From: Sphingomonas ginkgonis
Lineage (GTDB): Bacteria > Pseudomonadota > Alphaproteobacteria > Sphingomonadales > Sphingomonadaceae
Assembly: GCF_003970925.1 (NCBI RefSeq)
Contig: NZ_RWJF01000001.1
Span: 3,071,455 to 3,135,454 of the forward strand
Direction: 5' to 3'
DNA: 64,000 bases
This document shows, piece after piece, positions 8,197-16,486 of the stretch. Each line of letters begins with the position of its first letter. The first letter of the stretch is position 1. Made by a program: the position numbers and the translations under genes. The notes beneath the pieces are model-generated. The model saw only the letters and a list, made by a program, of their open reading frames with translations, did not search any database and was not told where the DNA came from.

Positions 8197-9144
8197 ATGA
8201 ACAGCCCCGGACCCGCGCCCACCGCCCGATCAGACCAACGGACCGGAGTCCTGTTCGGGCTGATCGCCTATCTCCTATGGGGCCTGTTCCCGATCTACTT
8301 CAAGGCGCTCGGGGCAATTCCGCCGATCGACATCGTCGCCCACCGGATCTGCTGGTCGCTGCTCCTGGTTCTCGCGCTGGTGGCAGCCAGCCGGAGTGGC
8401 AACCGGCTGCGGGCGATCGGCCGCCAGCCGCGCCTGCTGTTCGCGCTGCTGCTCACCGCGCTGCTCGTCGCGGTCAACTGGCTGGTCTACGTCTATGCGG
8501 TGAACAGCGGCCATGTGCTCGCGGGAAGCCTCGGTTATTATCTCAACCCGATCGCCAACATCCTGCTCGGCCGCTTCGCGCTTGGCGAGCGGCTGAGTGG
8601 CCGGCAGTGGGCGGCGGTGGCGATCGCCGCGGCGGGGATCCTCGCGCTGGCGGTCGAGGCCGGCGCGACCCTGTGGATCAGCCTCGTCCTGTGCGTCAGC
8701 TTCTCGCTCTACGGCTTCCTGCGCAAGGTGCTCGACGTCGACGCGCTCGGCGGGCTGACGATCGAGACGCTGTGGCTGGCACCGGTGGCGCTCGGCTGGC
8801 TGCTGCTGTTCGGCGGCGCGCACGGCGGCGAGACCTTCGGCCGTCATGCGAGCACCAGCCTGATGCTGGTCGGCACCGGCATCGCCACGACGGTGCCGCT
8901 GCTGCTGTTCACCGGCGCGGCGCGGCGCATTCCCTATTCGACGCTGGGCATGCTCCAGTTCATCACCCCAACGCTGCAGTTCCTGCTTGCGGTGGTGCTG
9001 TTCGGCGAGCGGTTGACGACGCCACATGCGATCGCCTTCAGTGCAATCTGGGCGGCGGTACTTATCTATGTCGCGGAACTGCTCCGGACCCGGCAAAGCG
9101 CCGACCCGGAGCCGCCGGTGGAAAGGAAGGACCTGACTTGCTGA
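8197..9144 (+). CDS. rarD: EamA-family transporter RarD
   Basis: A 315-residue inner-membrane protein with about ten hydrophobic helices arranged as two EamA repeats. The N-terminus G-L-x-A-Y-x-L-W-G-L-F-P-I-Y-F-K and the following H-R-I-x-W-S are hallmarks of RarD proteins of the drug/metabolite transporter superfamily. The transported substrate is not established for the family. The ATG at 8197 is chosen; an in-frame TTG at 8164 would add only 11 residues. Its 3' end overlaps a small membrane gene translated from a TTG. Confidence 0.92.
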   Translation: MNSPGPAPTARSDQRTGVLFGLIAYLLWGLFPIYFKALGAIPPIDIVAHRICWSLLLVLALVAASRSGNRLRAIGRQPRLLFALLLTALLVAVNWLVYVYAVNSGHVLAGSLGYYLNPIANILLGRFALGERLSGRQWAAVAIAAAGILALAVEAGATLWISLVLCVSFSLYGFLRKVLDVDALGGLTIETLWLAPVALGWLLLFGGAHGGETFGRHASTSLMLVGTGIATTVPLLLFTGAARRIPYSTLGMLQFITPTLQFLLAVVLFGERLTTPHAIAFSAIWAAVLIYVAELLRTRQSADPEPPVERKDLTC

Positions 9145-9359
9145 ACCTCATCTCGATCCTGATAGGCCTGGTCTCGCTGGTAATGGCGGTGTTCGCCTTC
9201 ATCCCGCTGCTCGGCTGGGCCAACTGGTTCATCCTCCCGCTGGCCTTACTCGGCGCGGGGATCGGCGCACTGGCGATCGGTAAGACCGGGCGCAACCTCA
9301 ACCTGCTGGTAATCGTGATCGGGGTCGTCCGGCTGATCCTCGGTCACGGCATCCTGTGA
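9138..9359 (+). CDS. Small membrane protein started at TTG
   Basis: A 73-residue, extremely hydrophobic protein. It starts at TTG 9138, which overlaps the rarD stop. An AAGGAAGG ribosome site at 9123-9130 lies seven bases before it, which decides the start. Two or three helices are predicted (about 2-20, 27-45, 53-70), with only a short R-N-L-N polar turn between the second and third. Its own stop overlaps the GTG of the next gene by four bases. I do not recognise a family; it looks like a structural or accessory membrane peptide co-translated with rarD. Confidence 0.75.
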   Translation: MLNLISILIGLVSLVMAVFAFIPLLGWANWFILPLALLGAGIGALAIGKTGRNLNLLVIVIGVVRLILGHGIL

Positions 9360-9949
9360 GCCGAAGCGCCGCGGTCGACGACTATGTCGCCGCGGCACCA
9401 CCGTTTGCGCGGTCGATCCTCGAGCATGTCCGCGGCCGGGTGCACGCCCTCGTCCCCGACGCCGAGGAAGCGATCAAGTGGGCCAAGCCGGCCTATCTGG
9501 TCGGTGGGCGGATCCTGCTCGTCACCGCCGCCTTCAAGGCCCATGCAGCGCTCAGCTTCTGGCGTGCCGGGACAGCGCTGCCCAACGCGGAGACCAGCGC
9601 GATGGGACAGTTCGGACGGCTTACCGCACTCGCGGACCTGCCCGACGATACGCGCCTCGACGCACTGATCGTGGAGCTCGCCGAGGCAGCGCGGACACCA
9701 GCGACGGCTGCCCGCCGCAGTCCGGCGACGTCGCGCCCTGCGCTCGAGCCGCATCCCGCCTTCCTTGCCGCGCTTGATTCGGAGCCCGCCGCGCGGGCGC
9801 AGTTCGACCGCTTCAGCGACAGCTGCCGCCGCGAATATATCGAGTGGATCAGCGAGGCGAAACGCGACGACACCCGGGCACGGCGGATCGCCGAGGCGAC
9901 CGGCTGGATCGCGCAGGGCCGCAAGCGCAACTGGCGCTACGAGCGCTGA
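9356..9949 (+). CDS. YdeI/OmpD-associated family protein (DUF1801 plus OmdA-like)
   Basis: A 197-residue protein. The N-terminal part (about 5-105) has the DUF1801 pattern, with A-I-K-W-x-x-P-A-Y and a beta sheet ending in S-F-W. The C-terminal part (about 130-195) has the YdeI/OmdA pattern: F-x-x-F-S-x-S-x-R-R-E-Y-I-x-W-I-x-E-A-K-R, and then R-R-I-A-E-A-T-G-W-I-A-Q-G-R-K. Homologues are linked to envelope stress or bacteriocin protection, but the biochemical role is unclear. The GTG start overlaps the preceding stop (GTGA). Its end overlaps the convergent GT87 gene by 13 bases. Confidence 0.85.
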   Translation: MSRSAAVDDYVAAAPPFARSILEHVRGRVHALVPDAEEAIKWAKPAYLVGGRILLVTAAFKAHAALSFWRAGTALPNAETSAMGQFGRLTALADLPDDTRLDALIVELAEAARTPATAARRSPATSRPALEPHPAFLAALDSEPAARAQFDRFSDSCRREYIEWISEAKRDDTRARRIAEATGWIAQGRKRNWRYER

Positions 9950-11025
9950 TCCCCGGCGCGCCCGCGGTGCCAGGCTTCGCGGGCCAGCTGCAGCGCCATC
10001 AGCAGGATTCCGAACGCCGCCAGCGCGTTGCTGATGACCAGCGCGGCGGCGAGCCACAGCAGGGGTGAGCGCCGCTCGTCGAGCAGCATCGCCGCCGCGG
10101 CCAGCGAGACCCCGGCCAGGTCGTAGTTGAGCGTGTAGGGCGACAACAGGATGGTCGAGCAGGCGAAGGCGGCGTAGCGGTCCACGACCGGGGCCTCGCC
10201 GCGGAACACTAGCGCGGTCGTCGCCAGCCCGACCGGAATCCCCAACGCATAGCTCCAGCCCGGCAACCCGAGCCGGAGCGCGAGCCCGTAGAGGCCGACG
10301 TCGAGCCGGTCGACGTGAAGCTCGGCCAGCACCGCGGGAAAGCGCCGCACGCAGTCCTGCCAGCGCGGCCACAGCTCGGCGCCGAACAGCGCGACCGATA
10401 CGAGAAAGATCAGCAGGCTGGCGAGCATCGCCCAGGCGATCCCGCGCCAGTCGCGCCGGACCAGCATCGCGACCGGCGCGGCGAGCAGGGTCTGCGGCTT
10501 GATCATCGCCGCGGCGGCGAGGAACGCGCCGCGCCAGCGCGGGTCGGTCGCGGACAGGCCGGCGATCACCAGCGCGCCCATGAACAGCCCGGTCTGCCCG
10601 GCAATGAGGACGCAGACCCCGGCATTGGTGACGAACCCTAGCGCGATCGCCGGGACCGGGATCATCCGACGCGCCGCAAGCAGCATCGCCACTGATCCGG
10701 CGATGCACCAGGCGATTAGCGAGGGCCAGAAGGGCAGCAGCCCGAATGGCCGGACCAGGATCAGCGACGGAGGCGGATAGGGGAACTGGGGATAGCGATA
10801 GATGAAGTCGAGCGGCGCCGCAGCGATGGTCCAGAAGATGGTGTAGTCGCCGAGATAACGATGGAAATAGATCATCGACCCAATCGGCGAGATCAGCGTC
10901 CACCAGCTCATCGCCAGCCCGAAGGCGAGCATTGCCCGGCGCAGCAGCCGGCGGCTCTCGGCCGAGGCAAACGGCCCCGACTCTCCGTTCCCGTCAGCGA
11001 GCCGTAGCGCGCCGGCGTTCAGCAC
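9937..11025 (-). CDS. Polytopic glycosyltransferase family 87-like membrane protein
   Basis: A 362-residue protein with about eight to ten hydrophobic helices. Large periplasmic-type loops include Y-R-Y-P-Q-F-P-Y-P-P-P, typical of the GT87 (DUF2029) family of polyprenyl-phosphate-mannose-dependent transferases. The first helix follows a polar N-terminus of about 30 residues. The conserved K-P-Q-T motif after a central helix is also characteristic. The likely role is transfer of a sugar from a lipid-linked donor on the periplasmic face; donor and acceptor are unknown. It starts 10 bases after the phaC stop on the same strand, so it may share the phaC transcript. Confidence 0.8.
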   Translation of the reverse strand: MLNAGALRLADGNGESGPFASAESRRLLRRAMLAFGLAMSWWTLISPIGSMIYFHRYLGDYTIFWTIAAAPLDFIYRYPQFPYPPPSLILVRPFGLLPFWPSLIAWCIAGSVAMLLAARRMIPVPAIALGFVTNAGVCVLIAGQTGLFMGALVIAGLSATDPRWRGAFLAAAAMIKPQTLLAAPVAMLVRRDWRGIAWAMLASLLIFLVSVALFGAELWPRWQDCVRRFPAVLAELHVDRLDVGLYGLALRLGLPGWSYALGIPVGLATTALVFRGEAPVVDRYAAFACSTILLSPYTLNYDLAGVSLAAAAMLLDERRSPLLWLAAALVISNALAAFGILLMALQLAREAWHRGRAGDQRS

Positions 11026-11034
11026 GAAGCGCCC

Positions 11035-12768
11035 TCAGCGCGTCCTGACGTAGCGGCCCGGTGCCTCCTCGAGCGCGGGGAGCTTGCCCTCGCCAGGCTG
11101 GCGCGCACCGGTCGCGGGCACCTCGTCGGCGCCAAGCGAGCGGATCCACTCCACCCAGTCGGGCCACCAGCTGCCCTTGTGCTCGGTGGCGTGGGCGATG
11201 AATTCGTCGAGGCTGGGCTGGTCCTGGTCACAGGTCCAATATTGATACTTCTGTGCTGAAGGAGGGTTAACGACCCCCGCGATGTGCCCCGAGCCGGCGA
11301 GCACGAAGCGCTTCGGCCCGGCGAAATGATCCATCACCTTCCACACGCTCTCGGGCGGCGCGATATGGTCCTCGCGCCCGGCCTGAATGTAGCTCGGAGT
11401 CCGCACGGTCTTGAGGTCGACTGGCGTCCTGTCGATGCTCACCCCGCCGCACTCGACCAGCTTGTTCTGCTTGTAGAGCGTCTCGAGATAGTCGCGGTGC
11501 CACTTGGCGGGCAGGTTGGTGGTGTCGCTGTTCCAGTGGAGCAGGTCAAACGGCGCCGGCTCCTCGCCGAGCAGGTAATTGTTGACGACATAGTTCCAGA
11601 CGAGGTCGCGGCCGCGCAGCGCATTGAAGGTCGCGGCCATGTAGCGCCCGTCGAGGAACCCCTTCTCGGCAGTGAGCTGGGAGTGGAGTCCCATCACCTC
11701 GTCGCCGAGAAACAGCTTCAAGTCGCCCGCCTGGGTGAAGTCGATCTGCGCGGTGAAGAAGGTCGCCGAACGGACCTTGGCCGCCTCGCCCTTCGCCTGA
11801 AGATAGGCGAGCGTCGCCGCGAGCGTCGTGCCCGCCACGCAATAGCCGATCGTATGGACGCTCTCGACCCCGAGGAGGTCACGGATCGTGTCGACCGCGT
11901 CGACCTGTCCGCGCAGGACGTAATCGTCGAGCACGACGTCCTTCATGCTCTCGTCGGCCGACTTCCAGCTGACCATGAACAGGCTGATGCCCTGTTCGAC
12001 GCACCAGCGGACGAAGCTCTTCTCCGGCGTCAGGTCGAGGATGTAGAAGCGGTTGATCCACGGCGGGAAGATGACGACCGGCGTGGTCAGCACCTTGTCG
12101 GTGGTCGGCGTGTACTGGATCAGCTGGTAGAGCGGCGTCTCCTTGACCACCTTGCCCGGGGTGGTCGCCAGGTTGCGGCCGACCTCATACTCGCCTTTGC
12201 GGGTCTGGGTCAGCTGCCCCGCCCGGATGTCGTCGAGCATGTGGCGGAGCCCGTTGAGCAGGTTCTCGCCGCGACTGTCGATCGTCTTCTTGAGCACCTG
12301 CGGGTTGGTCAGCGCGAAGTTGGACGGGCTCATCGCGTCGATGAAGCTCTTGGTCGCGAAGCGCAGCTTCTGCCGCGCCCCTTCGTCGATGCCCTCGACT
12401 TCCTCGACGCCACGCATCAGCTGGTCGGAGACCGCGAGATAGGACTGGCAAATGGTGTCAAACAGCGGGTTATCGCGCCACTCGGGCGCGGCGAAGCGGC
12501 GGTCCTTGGCCTCGGCCGCCTTCTCGGTTGCGCCGAGCATCTGCCCCCAAGCCTGCAGCCCCTTGCTCCACGCCTCCGCCCCCGCGCGCATCAGGTCGAA
12601 GGCCTCGGGCGGCTGGCTCGGCGACTTCAGCCCGGGAAAGGGTTCGCCCGCCTTCCAGCTCTCCGCCCAGGTCTCCATCATCATCTGCTGGGCCCGGCCC
12701 ATCACCAGGGTCCAGTGCTGCCAGTCTTCGAGGGTCGGGAAATTCGGAGCGGTGGTGGTTTCGTCCAT
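11035..12768 (-). CDS. phaC: Class I poly(3-hydroxyalkanoate) synthase
   Basis: A 577-residue PHA synthase that polymerises (R)-3-hydroxyacyl-CoA at the granule surface. The N-terminal PhaC_N region is followed by an alpha/beta-hydrolase catalytic domain with the lipase-like box G-Y-C-V-A-G. The catalytic triad is Cys310, Asp467 (G-R-E-D-H-I) and His495 (G-S-G-H-I-A-G). Length and single-subunit layout fit class I. The organism should therefore store short-chain polyester such as PHB; the phasin at 2-3 kb is the likely coat protein. No phaA, phaB, phaR or depolymerase gene is adjacent. The promoter region carries a dispersed palindrome (12783-12854). Confidence 0.96.
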   Translation of the reverse strand: MDETTTAPNFPTLEDWQHWTLVMGRAQQMMMETWAESWKAGEPFPGLKSPSQPPEAFDLMRAGAEAWSKGLQAWGQMLGATEKAAEAKDRRFAAPEWRDNPLFDTICQSYLAVSDQLMRGVEEVEGIDEGARQKLRFATKSFIDAMSPSNFALTNPQVLKKTIDSRGENLLNGLRHMLDDIRAGQLTQTRKGEYEVGRNLATTPGKVVKETPLYQLIQYTPTTDKVLTTPVVIFPPWINRFYILDLTPEKSFVRWCVEQGISLFMVSWKSADESMKDVVLDDYVLRGQVDAVDTIRDLLGVESVHTIGYCVAGTTLAATLAYLQAKGEAAKVRSATFFTAQIDFTQAGDLKLFLGDEVMGLHSQLTAEKGFLDGRYMAATFNALRGRDLVWNYVVNNYLLGEEPAPFDLLHWNSDTTNLPAKWHRDYLETLYKQNKLVECGGVSIDRTPVDLKTVRTPSYIQAGREDHIAPPESVWKVMDHFAGPKRFVLAGSGHIAGVVNPPSAQKYQYWTCDQDQPSLDEFIAHATEHKGSWWPDWVEWIRSLGADEVPATGARQPGEGKLPALEEAPGRYVRTR

Positions 12769-12782
12769 CTGCCTTCCTTAGC

Positions 12783-12854
12783 CGTCATTGCGAGCGGAGC
12801 GAAGCAATCCAGGCTCCAGTGGATTGCGTCGGCACTTTGTTCCTCGCAAGGACC
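12783..12854. repeat. Dispersed palindromic repeat, ATTGCGAG...GCAATCC type
   Basis: Between the divergent phaC and TRIC genes lies an imperfect palindrome. Its left arm runs through CATTGCGAG and GAAGCAATCC, and its right arm carries GGATTGCG and TTCCTCGCAAGG. The right arm has an eight-base insertion relative to the left. Elements with these ends are a common intergenic repeat type in alphaproteobacterial genomes. This is a different family from the pair around 38 kb. Confidence 0.7.
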
Positions 12855-12861
12855 GGGAACG

Positions 12862-13476
12862 ATGGTCCTTCCCCACCTCCCTCCCGCGCTGGTGCTGCTC
12901 GATTATTTCGGGATCGCGGTGTTCGCCGTGTCGGGCGCGATCCTCGCCGCGGAGAAGCGGCAGACGCTGGTCACCTTCATCTTCTTCGCGACCGTCACCG
13001 GGGTCGGCGGGGGCACGCTCCGCGACCTGCTGATCGGGGCGCCGGTGTTCTGGGTGCATACCAACGCCACGCTGCTGATCTGCATCGCCGCCGCGCTGCT
13101 GGTCTGGGTGCTGAGCCACCGCCGCTTCACCCACCGCTCCTTGCTGTGGTTCGACGCCGCCGGGCTCGCCGCCTACTCGACCTACGGCGCGGCCAAAGCG
13201 CTGGCGTTCGGAGTCGCGCCGGTCCCGGCCGCCGCAATGGGCGTGCTCACCGCCTGCTTCGGCGGGATCGTCCGCGATCTGCTCGCCGGCGAGCCGTCGA
13301 TCCTGATGAGGCCGGAGCTCTACGTCACCGCCGCGGCCCTCTCCTCCGGCCTCTTCGTGCTGCTCGCGCTGGCGGGGGTCGGGCCGGTCGCCGCGCTGGT
13401 CGCCGCGCTCGCCGCCTTCATCGTCCGCGGGCTCGCCATCGCGCGCGGCTGGAAGCTCCCCGCCTACCGCAACTGA
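12862..13476 (+). CDS. TRIC / UPF0126 family cation channel-like membrane protein
   Basis: A 204-residue protein of about six to seven helices. Two internal repeats carry the hallmark glycine motifs G-V-G-G-G-T-L-R-D-L-L and C-F-G-G-I-V-R-D-L-L, as in bacterial trimeric intracellular cation channels (YicG/UPF0126). Those proteins form homotrimeric K+-permeable pores in the inner membrane. The ATG at 12862 follows GGACCGGGAACG; the frame is open much farther upstream only as the antisense shadow of phaC. It is divergent from phaC and followed 39 bases later by alaC. Confidence 0.9.
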   Translation: MVLPHLPPALVLLDYFGIAVFAVSGAILAAEKRQTLVTFIFFATVTGVGGGTLRDLLIGAPVFWVHTNATLLICIAAALLVWVLSHRRFTHRSLLWFDAAGLAAYSTYGAAKALAFGVAPVPAAAMGVLTACFGGIVRDLLAGEPSILMRPELYVTAAALSSGLFVLLALAGVGPVAALVAALAAFIVRGLAIARGWKLPAYRN

Positions 13477-13515
13477 CCCCTTTCGCCCCGTGGCGAAACT
13501 CGTCATTGGGATCCC

Positions 13516-14694
13516 ATGAACGAGGATTTCTACCGCATCCAGCGGCTCCCGCCCTACGTCTTCGCCGAGGTGAACGCGATGAAGGCGGCGGCGCGCGCGC
13601 GCGGCGAGGACATCATCGATCTTGGCATGGGCAACCCCGACGGCGCGCCGCCCAAGCATGTTCTCGACAAGCTGTGCGAAGTGGCCTCCAAGCCGACGGC
13701 GCACGGCTACAGCGCGTCCAAAGGCATCCCCGGGCTCCGCAAGGCGCAGGCGGCCTATTACCAGCGCCGGTTCGGGGTGGAGCTCGATCCCGACAGCGAG
13801 GTGATCGTCACGCTCGGGTCCAAGGAGGGGCTCGCCAACCTCGCCCAGGCGATCACCGCGCCGGGCGACGTGGTGCTGGCGCCCAACCCCAGCTACCCGA
13901 TCCACACCTTCGGCTTCATCATCGCCGGAGCCGCGATCCGCTCGATCCCCGCCGCGCCGGGCGAGGACTTCTTCGAGCGGCTGCGCCTCGCCATGCGCTA
14001 CACCGTGCCGCGCCCCAAGGTGCTGGTGGTGGGCTATCCGTCCAACCCGACCGCCTATGTCGCGGACATTCCCTTCTACACCCGCCTCGTCGAGTTCGCC
14101 CGCGAGCACGACCTCATCGTCATCTCCGACCTGGCCTACTCGGAGATCTACTTCGGCGACGAGCCGACGCCGTCGATCCTCCAGGTGCCGGGGGCCAAGG
14201 AAGTGGCGGTCGAGTTTACGTCGATGTCCAAGACCTACTCGATGGCCGGCTGGCGGATCGGCTTCGCGGTCGGCAATCGGACGCTGATCGGCGCCCTGAC
14301 TCGGGTGAAGTCCTACCTCGACTATGGCGCCTTCACGCCCGTTCAGGCCGCTGCTGTCGCTGCGATCAACGGGCCGCAGGACATCGTCGAGCAGAACCGC
14401 CTGCTCTACCGCAAGCGCCGCGACGTGTTGGTCGACAGCTTCAAGCGCGCCGGCTGGGACATCCCCGTTCCGCAGGCCAGCATGTTCGCCTGGGCGCCCA
14501 TCCCGCCCGCCTTCGCCCACCTTGGAAGCCTGGAGTTCTCCAAACGCCTGATGACCGAGGCCAAGGTGGCGGTCGCGCCCGGTGTCGGCTTCGGCGAGGA
14601 GGGCGAGGGCTTCGTCCGGATCGCGCTGGTCGAGAATGAGCAGCGCCTCCGCCAGGCGGCGCGCGGCGTCAAGAAGCTGCTGGCCAGCGGCTGA
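13516..14694 (+). CDS. alaC: PLP-dependent aminotransferase, AlaC type
   Basis: A 392-residue fold-type I aminotransferase. The PLP lysine is Lys239 in S-M-S-K-T-Y-S-M-A-G-W-R-I-G-F, with the substrate-binding Asn in Y-P-S-N-P-T and the Asp in D-L-A-Y-S-E. The closest family I recognise is the glutamate-pyruvate aminotransferase AlaC group, which makes alanine; LL-diaminopimelate aminotransferase-like activity is the main alternative. Its stop overlaps the start of the DUF2721 gene by one base (TGATG). Confidence 0.87.
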   Translation: MNEDFYRIQRLPPYVFAEVNAMKAAARARGEDIIDLGMGNPDGAPPKHVLDKLCEVASKPTAHGYSASKGIPGLRKAQAAYYQRRFGVELDPDSEVIVTLGSKEGLANLAQAITAPGDVVLAPNPSYPIHTFGFIIAGAAIRSIPAAPGEDFFERLRLAMRYTVPRPKVLVVGYPSNPTAYVADIPFYTRLVEFAREHDLIVISDLAYSEIYFGDEPTPSILQVPGAKEVAVEFTSMSKTYSMAGWRIGFAVGNRTLIGALTRVKSYLDYGAFTPVQAAAVAAINGPQDIVEQNRLLYRKRRDVLVDSFKRAGWDIPVPQASMFAWAPIPPAFAHLGSLEFSKRLMTEAKVAVAPGVGFGEEGEGFVRIALVENEQRLRQAARGVKKLLASG

Positions 14695-15155
14695 TGCTGC
14701 CCTCCGCGCCCGAAGTTGCCCACGTCATCTCGCAGGCGGTCGCGCCGGTCTTCCTCCTCGCCGGCCTCGGCTCCTTCCTTAACGTCTGCACCAGCCGGCT
14801 GGCGCGGATCATCGATCGCTCGCGCAGCCTCGAGCCCGACATCCTCGCCAGCCGCGGCGCCAAGCACGACCGGCTGATCGTGGAGCTGCGGGTGCTCGAC
14901 CGGCGGATGGCACTGGTCAGCCGGGCGATCTTCGCGACCGTCCTGTCGGCGGTCCTGACCTGCGCGGTCGTGGTCCTGCTGTTCGCCTCGGGGCTGACCG
15001 GTCTCAATTTCGGCACCGGGATCGCCCTCCTGTTCATCGGCGCGATGATCAGCCTGGCGACTGGGTTTGCGGTGTTCCTCGTCGAGACGCGCATCGGCGC
15101 CGCGGCGGTGCGGATCCGCTCCGACCTCCTCGACCATGAGGTCGAGGGCAGCTAG
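14694..15155 (+). CDS. DUF2721 family membrane protein
   Basis: A 153-residue protein with a hydrophobic helix at about 14-30, a charged cytosolic middle region with S-R-L-A-R-I-I-D-R-S-R and L-R-V-L-D-R-R, and two further helices at about 78-101 and 105-128. This matches the DUF2721 family, small inner-membrane proteins of unknown function. The start shares a base with the alaC stop, so translation is probably coupled. The 3' end overlaps the convergent lipoprotein gene by four bases. Confidence 0.82.
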   Translation: MLPSAPEVAHVISQAVAPVFLLAGLGSFLNVCTSRLARIIDRSRSLEPDILASRGAKHDRLIVELRVLDRRMALVSRAIFATVLSAVLTCAVVVLLFASGLTGLNFGTGIALLFIGAMISLATGFAVFLVETRIGAAAVRIRSDLLDHEVEGS

Positions 15156-15595
15156 GCGGCGGTCAGCGCCTGCACGTCGGGCGGCGGCGCGAAGTCGCTC
15201 GCCGGGGTCTGCCAGCTGCGCCAGCGCCCGTTCTGCCGCATCCCCGCCTTCATTGCATGCTGGTGGTCGTCGATCAGCAGGTAGGCCCCGCTCGCCGGGC
15301 TCAGGGCGACCAGCAGCGGCCCTTCGCGCCGGAGCGGCTCGGCGCGCGCCATCGCCTTGCGATAGTCCCCTGCGCTCGGCCCGAGCATGGCGTTCAGGTC
15401 GGTGACGATCGGGCTGTTGACCATTAGGCCGCTTTCCGCCGGTTCGCGGCCGGCCATCAGCTGCAGCCCCGACCAGTCGCCCGGCGTCGCGCTCATCACG
15501 TTGAGCGGCGGCGCGGCCTTGGCGTCTTGCGCAACCGCGTCCTGGTTGTTGCAGCCGGGGAGCAGGAGGACGGACAGGAGGATCAAACGCTTCAT
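15152..15595 (-). CDS. Predicted lipoprotein of unknown function
   Basis: A 147-residue protein with a short signal peptide and lipobox L-L-P-G-C, placing the lipidated cysteine at residue 15. The mature part is alpha/beta with no motif I recognise; it includes M-N-S/V-N-S-P-I-V-T-D-L-N-A-M-L-G and a tail ending in Leu-Thr-Ala-Ala. It is a single-gene unit between the convergent DUF2721 gene and the divergent DUF2059 gene. Envelope location is expected; no function can be assigned. Confidence 0.72.
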   Translation of the reverse strand: MKRLILLSVLLLPGCNNQDAVAQDAKAAPPLNVMSATPGDWSGLQLMAGREPAESGLMVNSPIVTDLNAMLGPSAGDYRKAMARAEPLRREGPLLVALSPASGAYLLIDDHQHAMKAGMRQNGRWRSWQTPASDFAPPPDVQALTAA

Positions 15596-15710
15596 CGCCG
15601 CAGCAACGCGCCTCGTCGCGCTTCGGGTGCAAGCGGGCCGGTCGCTTCCCGGTTGGCCTTTGCGAGTCCGGCGCTAGGATCGGCGGCACCATCAGACTTC
15701 GGGGGAATTC

Positions 15711-16421
15711 ATGACCATCCTGCTTGCGGCCGCCGCGCTCGCCGCCACCTCGCCTGCCTTGCCGACATTGGTGATGCCCGCGCCGCCCGCGCTCCATGTC
15801 GCTCCAGGTCCGGCGGCGCCGGTCGACCCGGCGCGGCTAGCCCTTGCCCGCCAGACCGCGGCTGCCCTCTACCGCGACGGCAGCACCGCCCGCCTGCTGG
15901 ACCATCTGCTGACCCCTCGCCCCGACGGGACCGCCTCGGCGCTGCTCGACATGACGCTGGGCGAGCTGATGGCGCCGCTGATGCCCAAGCTGCCGGCGAG
16001 CGACGCGGCCGCCGGCCAGACCAGCCTGCGCAGCATGATTGCGCAGAAAGATCCCTATTTCGAGCAGCGCCTCGGCGCGATCCATGACGCCGCGGTGGCG
16101 GAGGCGGTGCGGCTCGCCCCGCGCTTCGAGCCGCAGGTGCGGGAGGGGCTCGCCCAGTCGCTCGCGCACCGCTTCACTGCGCCCCAGCTGGCCGAGCTCG
16201 GCCGGTTTCTCGGCAGCGACACGGGCCAGGCGTTCAGCGACCAGCTCTACCTCATGTGGATGGACCCGGCGGTCATCAAGGCGATGCTCAGCACCTTCCC
16301 CGCGCTGTCGGCGGAGCTTCCCGCGGCGATGCAGCGGGTCAAGGCGGCGAGCGACCGCTTCCCCTATCCCGAGAAGCCGAAGCCGGGGCCGCCGAAGCCC
16401 GCCCCCAAGGGGAAGAAGTAG
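15711..16421 (+). CDS. DUF2059 family secreted protein
   Basis: A 236-residue protein with a short hydrophobic signal-like N-terminus (residues 1-15) and a Pro/Ala-rich spacer. An alpha-helical domain follows, whose second half (about 135-215) has the DUF2059 pattern, including F-T-A-P-Q-L-A-E-L-G-R-F-L-G-S-D-T-G-Q-A-F. The tail is Lys/Pro-rich. Members are periplasmic or secreted and of unknown function. It is followed 65 bases later by glpX on the same strand; GAGGA before the glpX start argues for independent initiation. Confidence 0.72.
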   Translation: MTILLAAAALAATSPALPTLVMPAPPALHVAPGPAAPVDPARLALARQTAAALYRDGSTARLLDHLLTPRPDGTASALLDMTLGELMAPLMPKLPASDAAAGQTSLRSMIAQKDPYFEQRLGAIHDAAVAEAVRLAPRFEPQVREGLAQSLAHRFTAPQLAELGRFLGSDTGQAFSDQLYLMWMDPAVIKAMLSTFPALSAELPAAMQRVKAASDRFPYPEKPKPGPPKPAPKGKK

Positions 16422-16486
16422 CCGCCTCGACAAGCCGGGCACCGCCCCCTATCGACCGCCATGCCGCGGGGAACAGAGGAGATTGC

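Noticed and set aside
11284..13476. A 730-codon open frame antisense to phaC running into the TRIC channel gene
   Set aside because: The first part is the complement of phaC with Arg/Val/Asp-rich composition typical of shadow frames in GC-rich DNA; only the last 204 codons (from 12862) have family features.
12528..14639. A 703-codon plus-strand frame across the TRIC and alaC genes
   Set aside because: It is an out-of-frame shadow, very rich in Arg/Ala/Gly, while the TRIC and alaC frames carry intact motifs.
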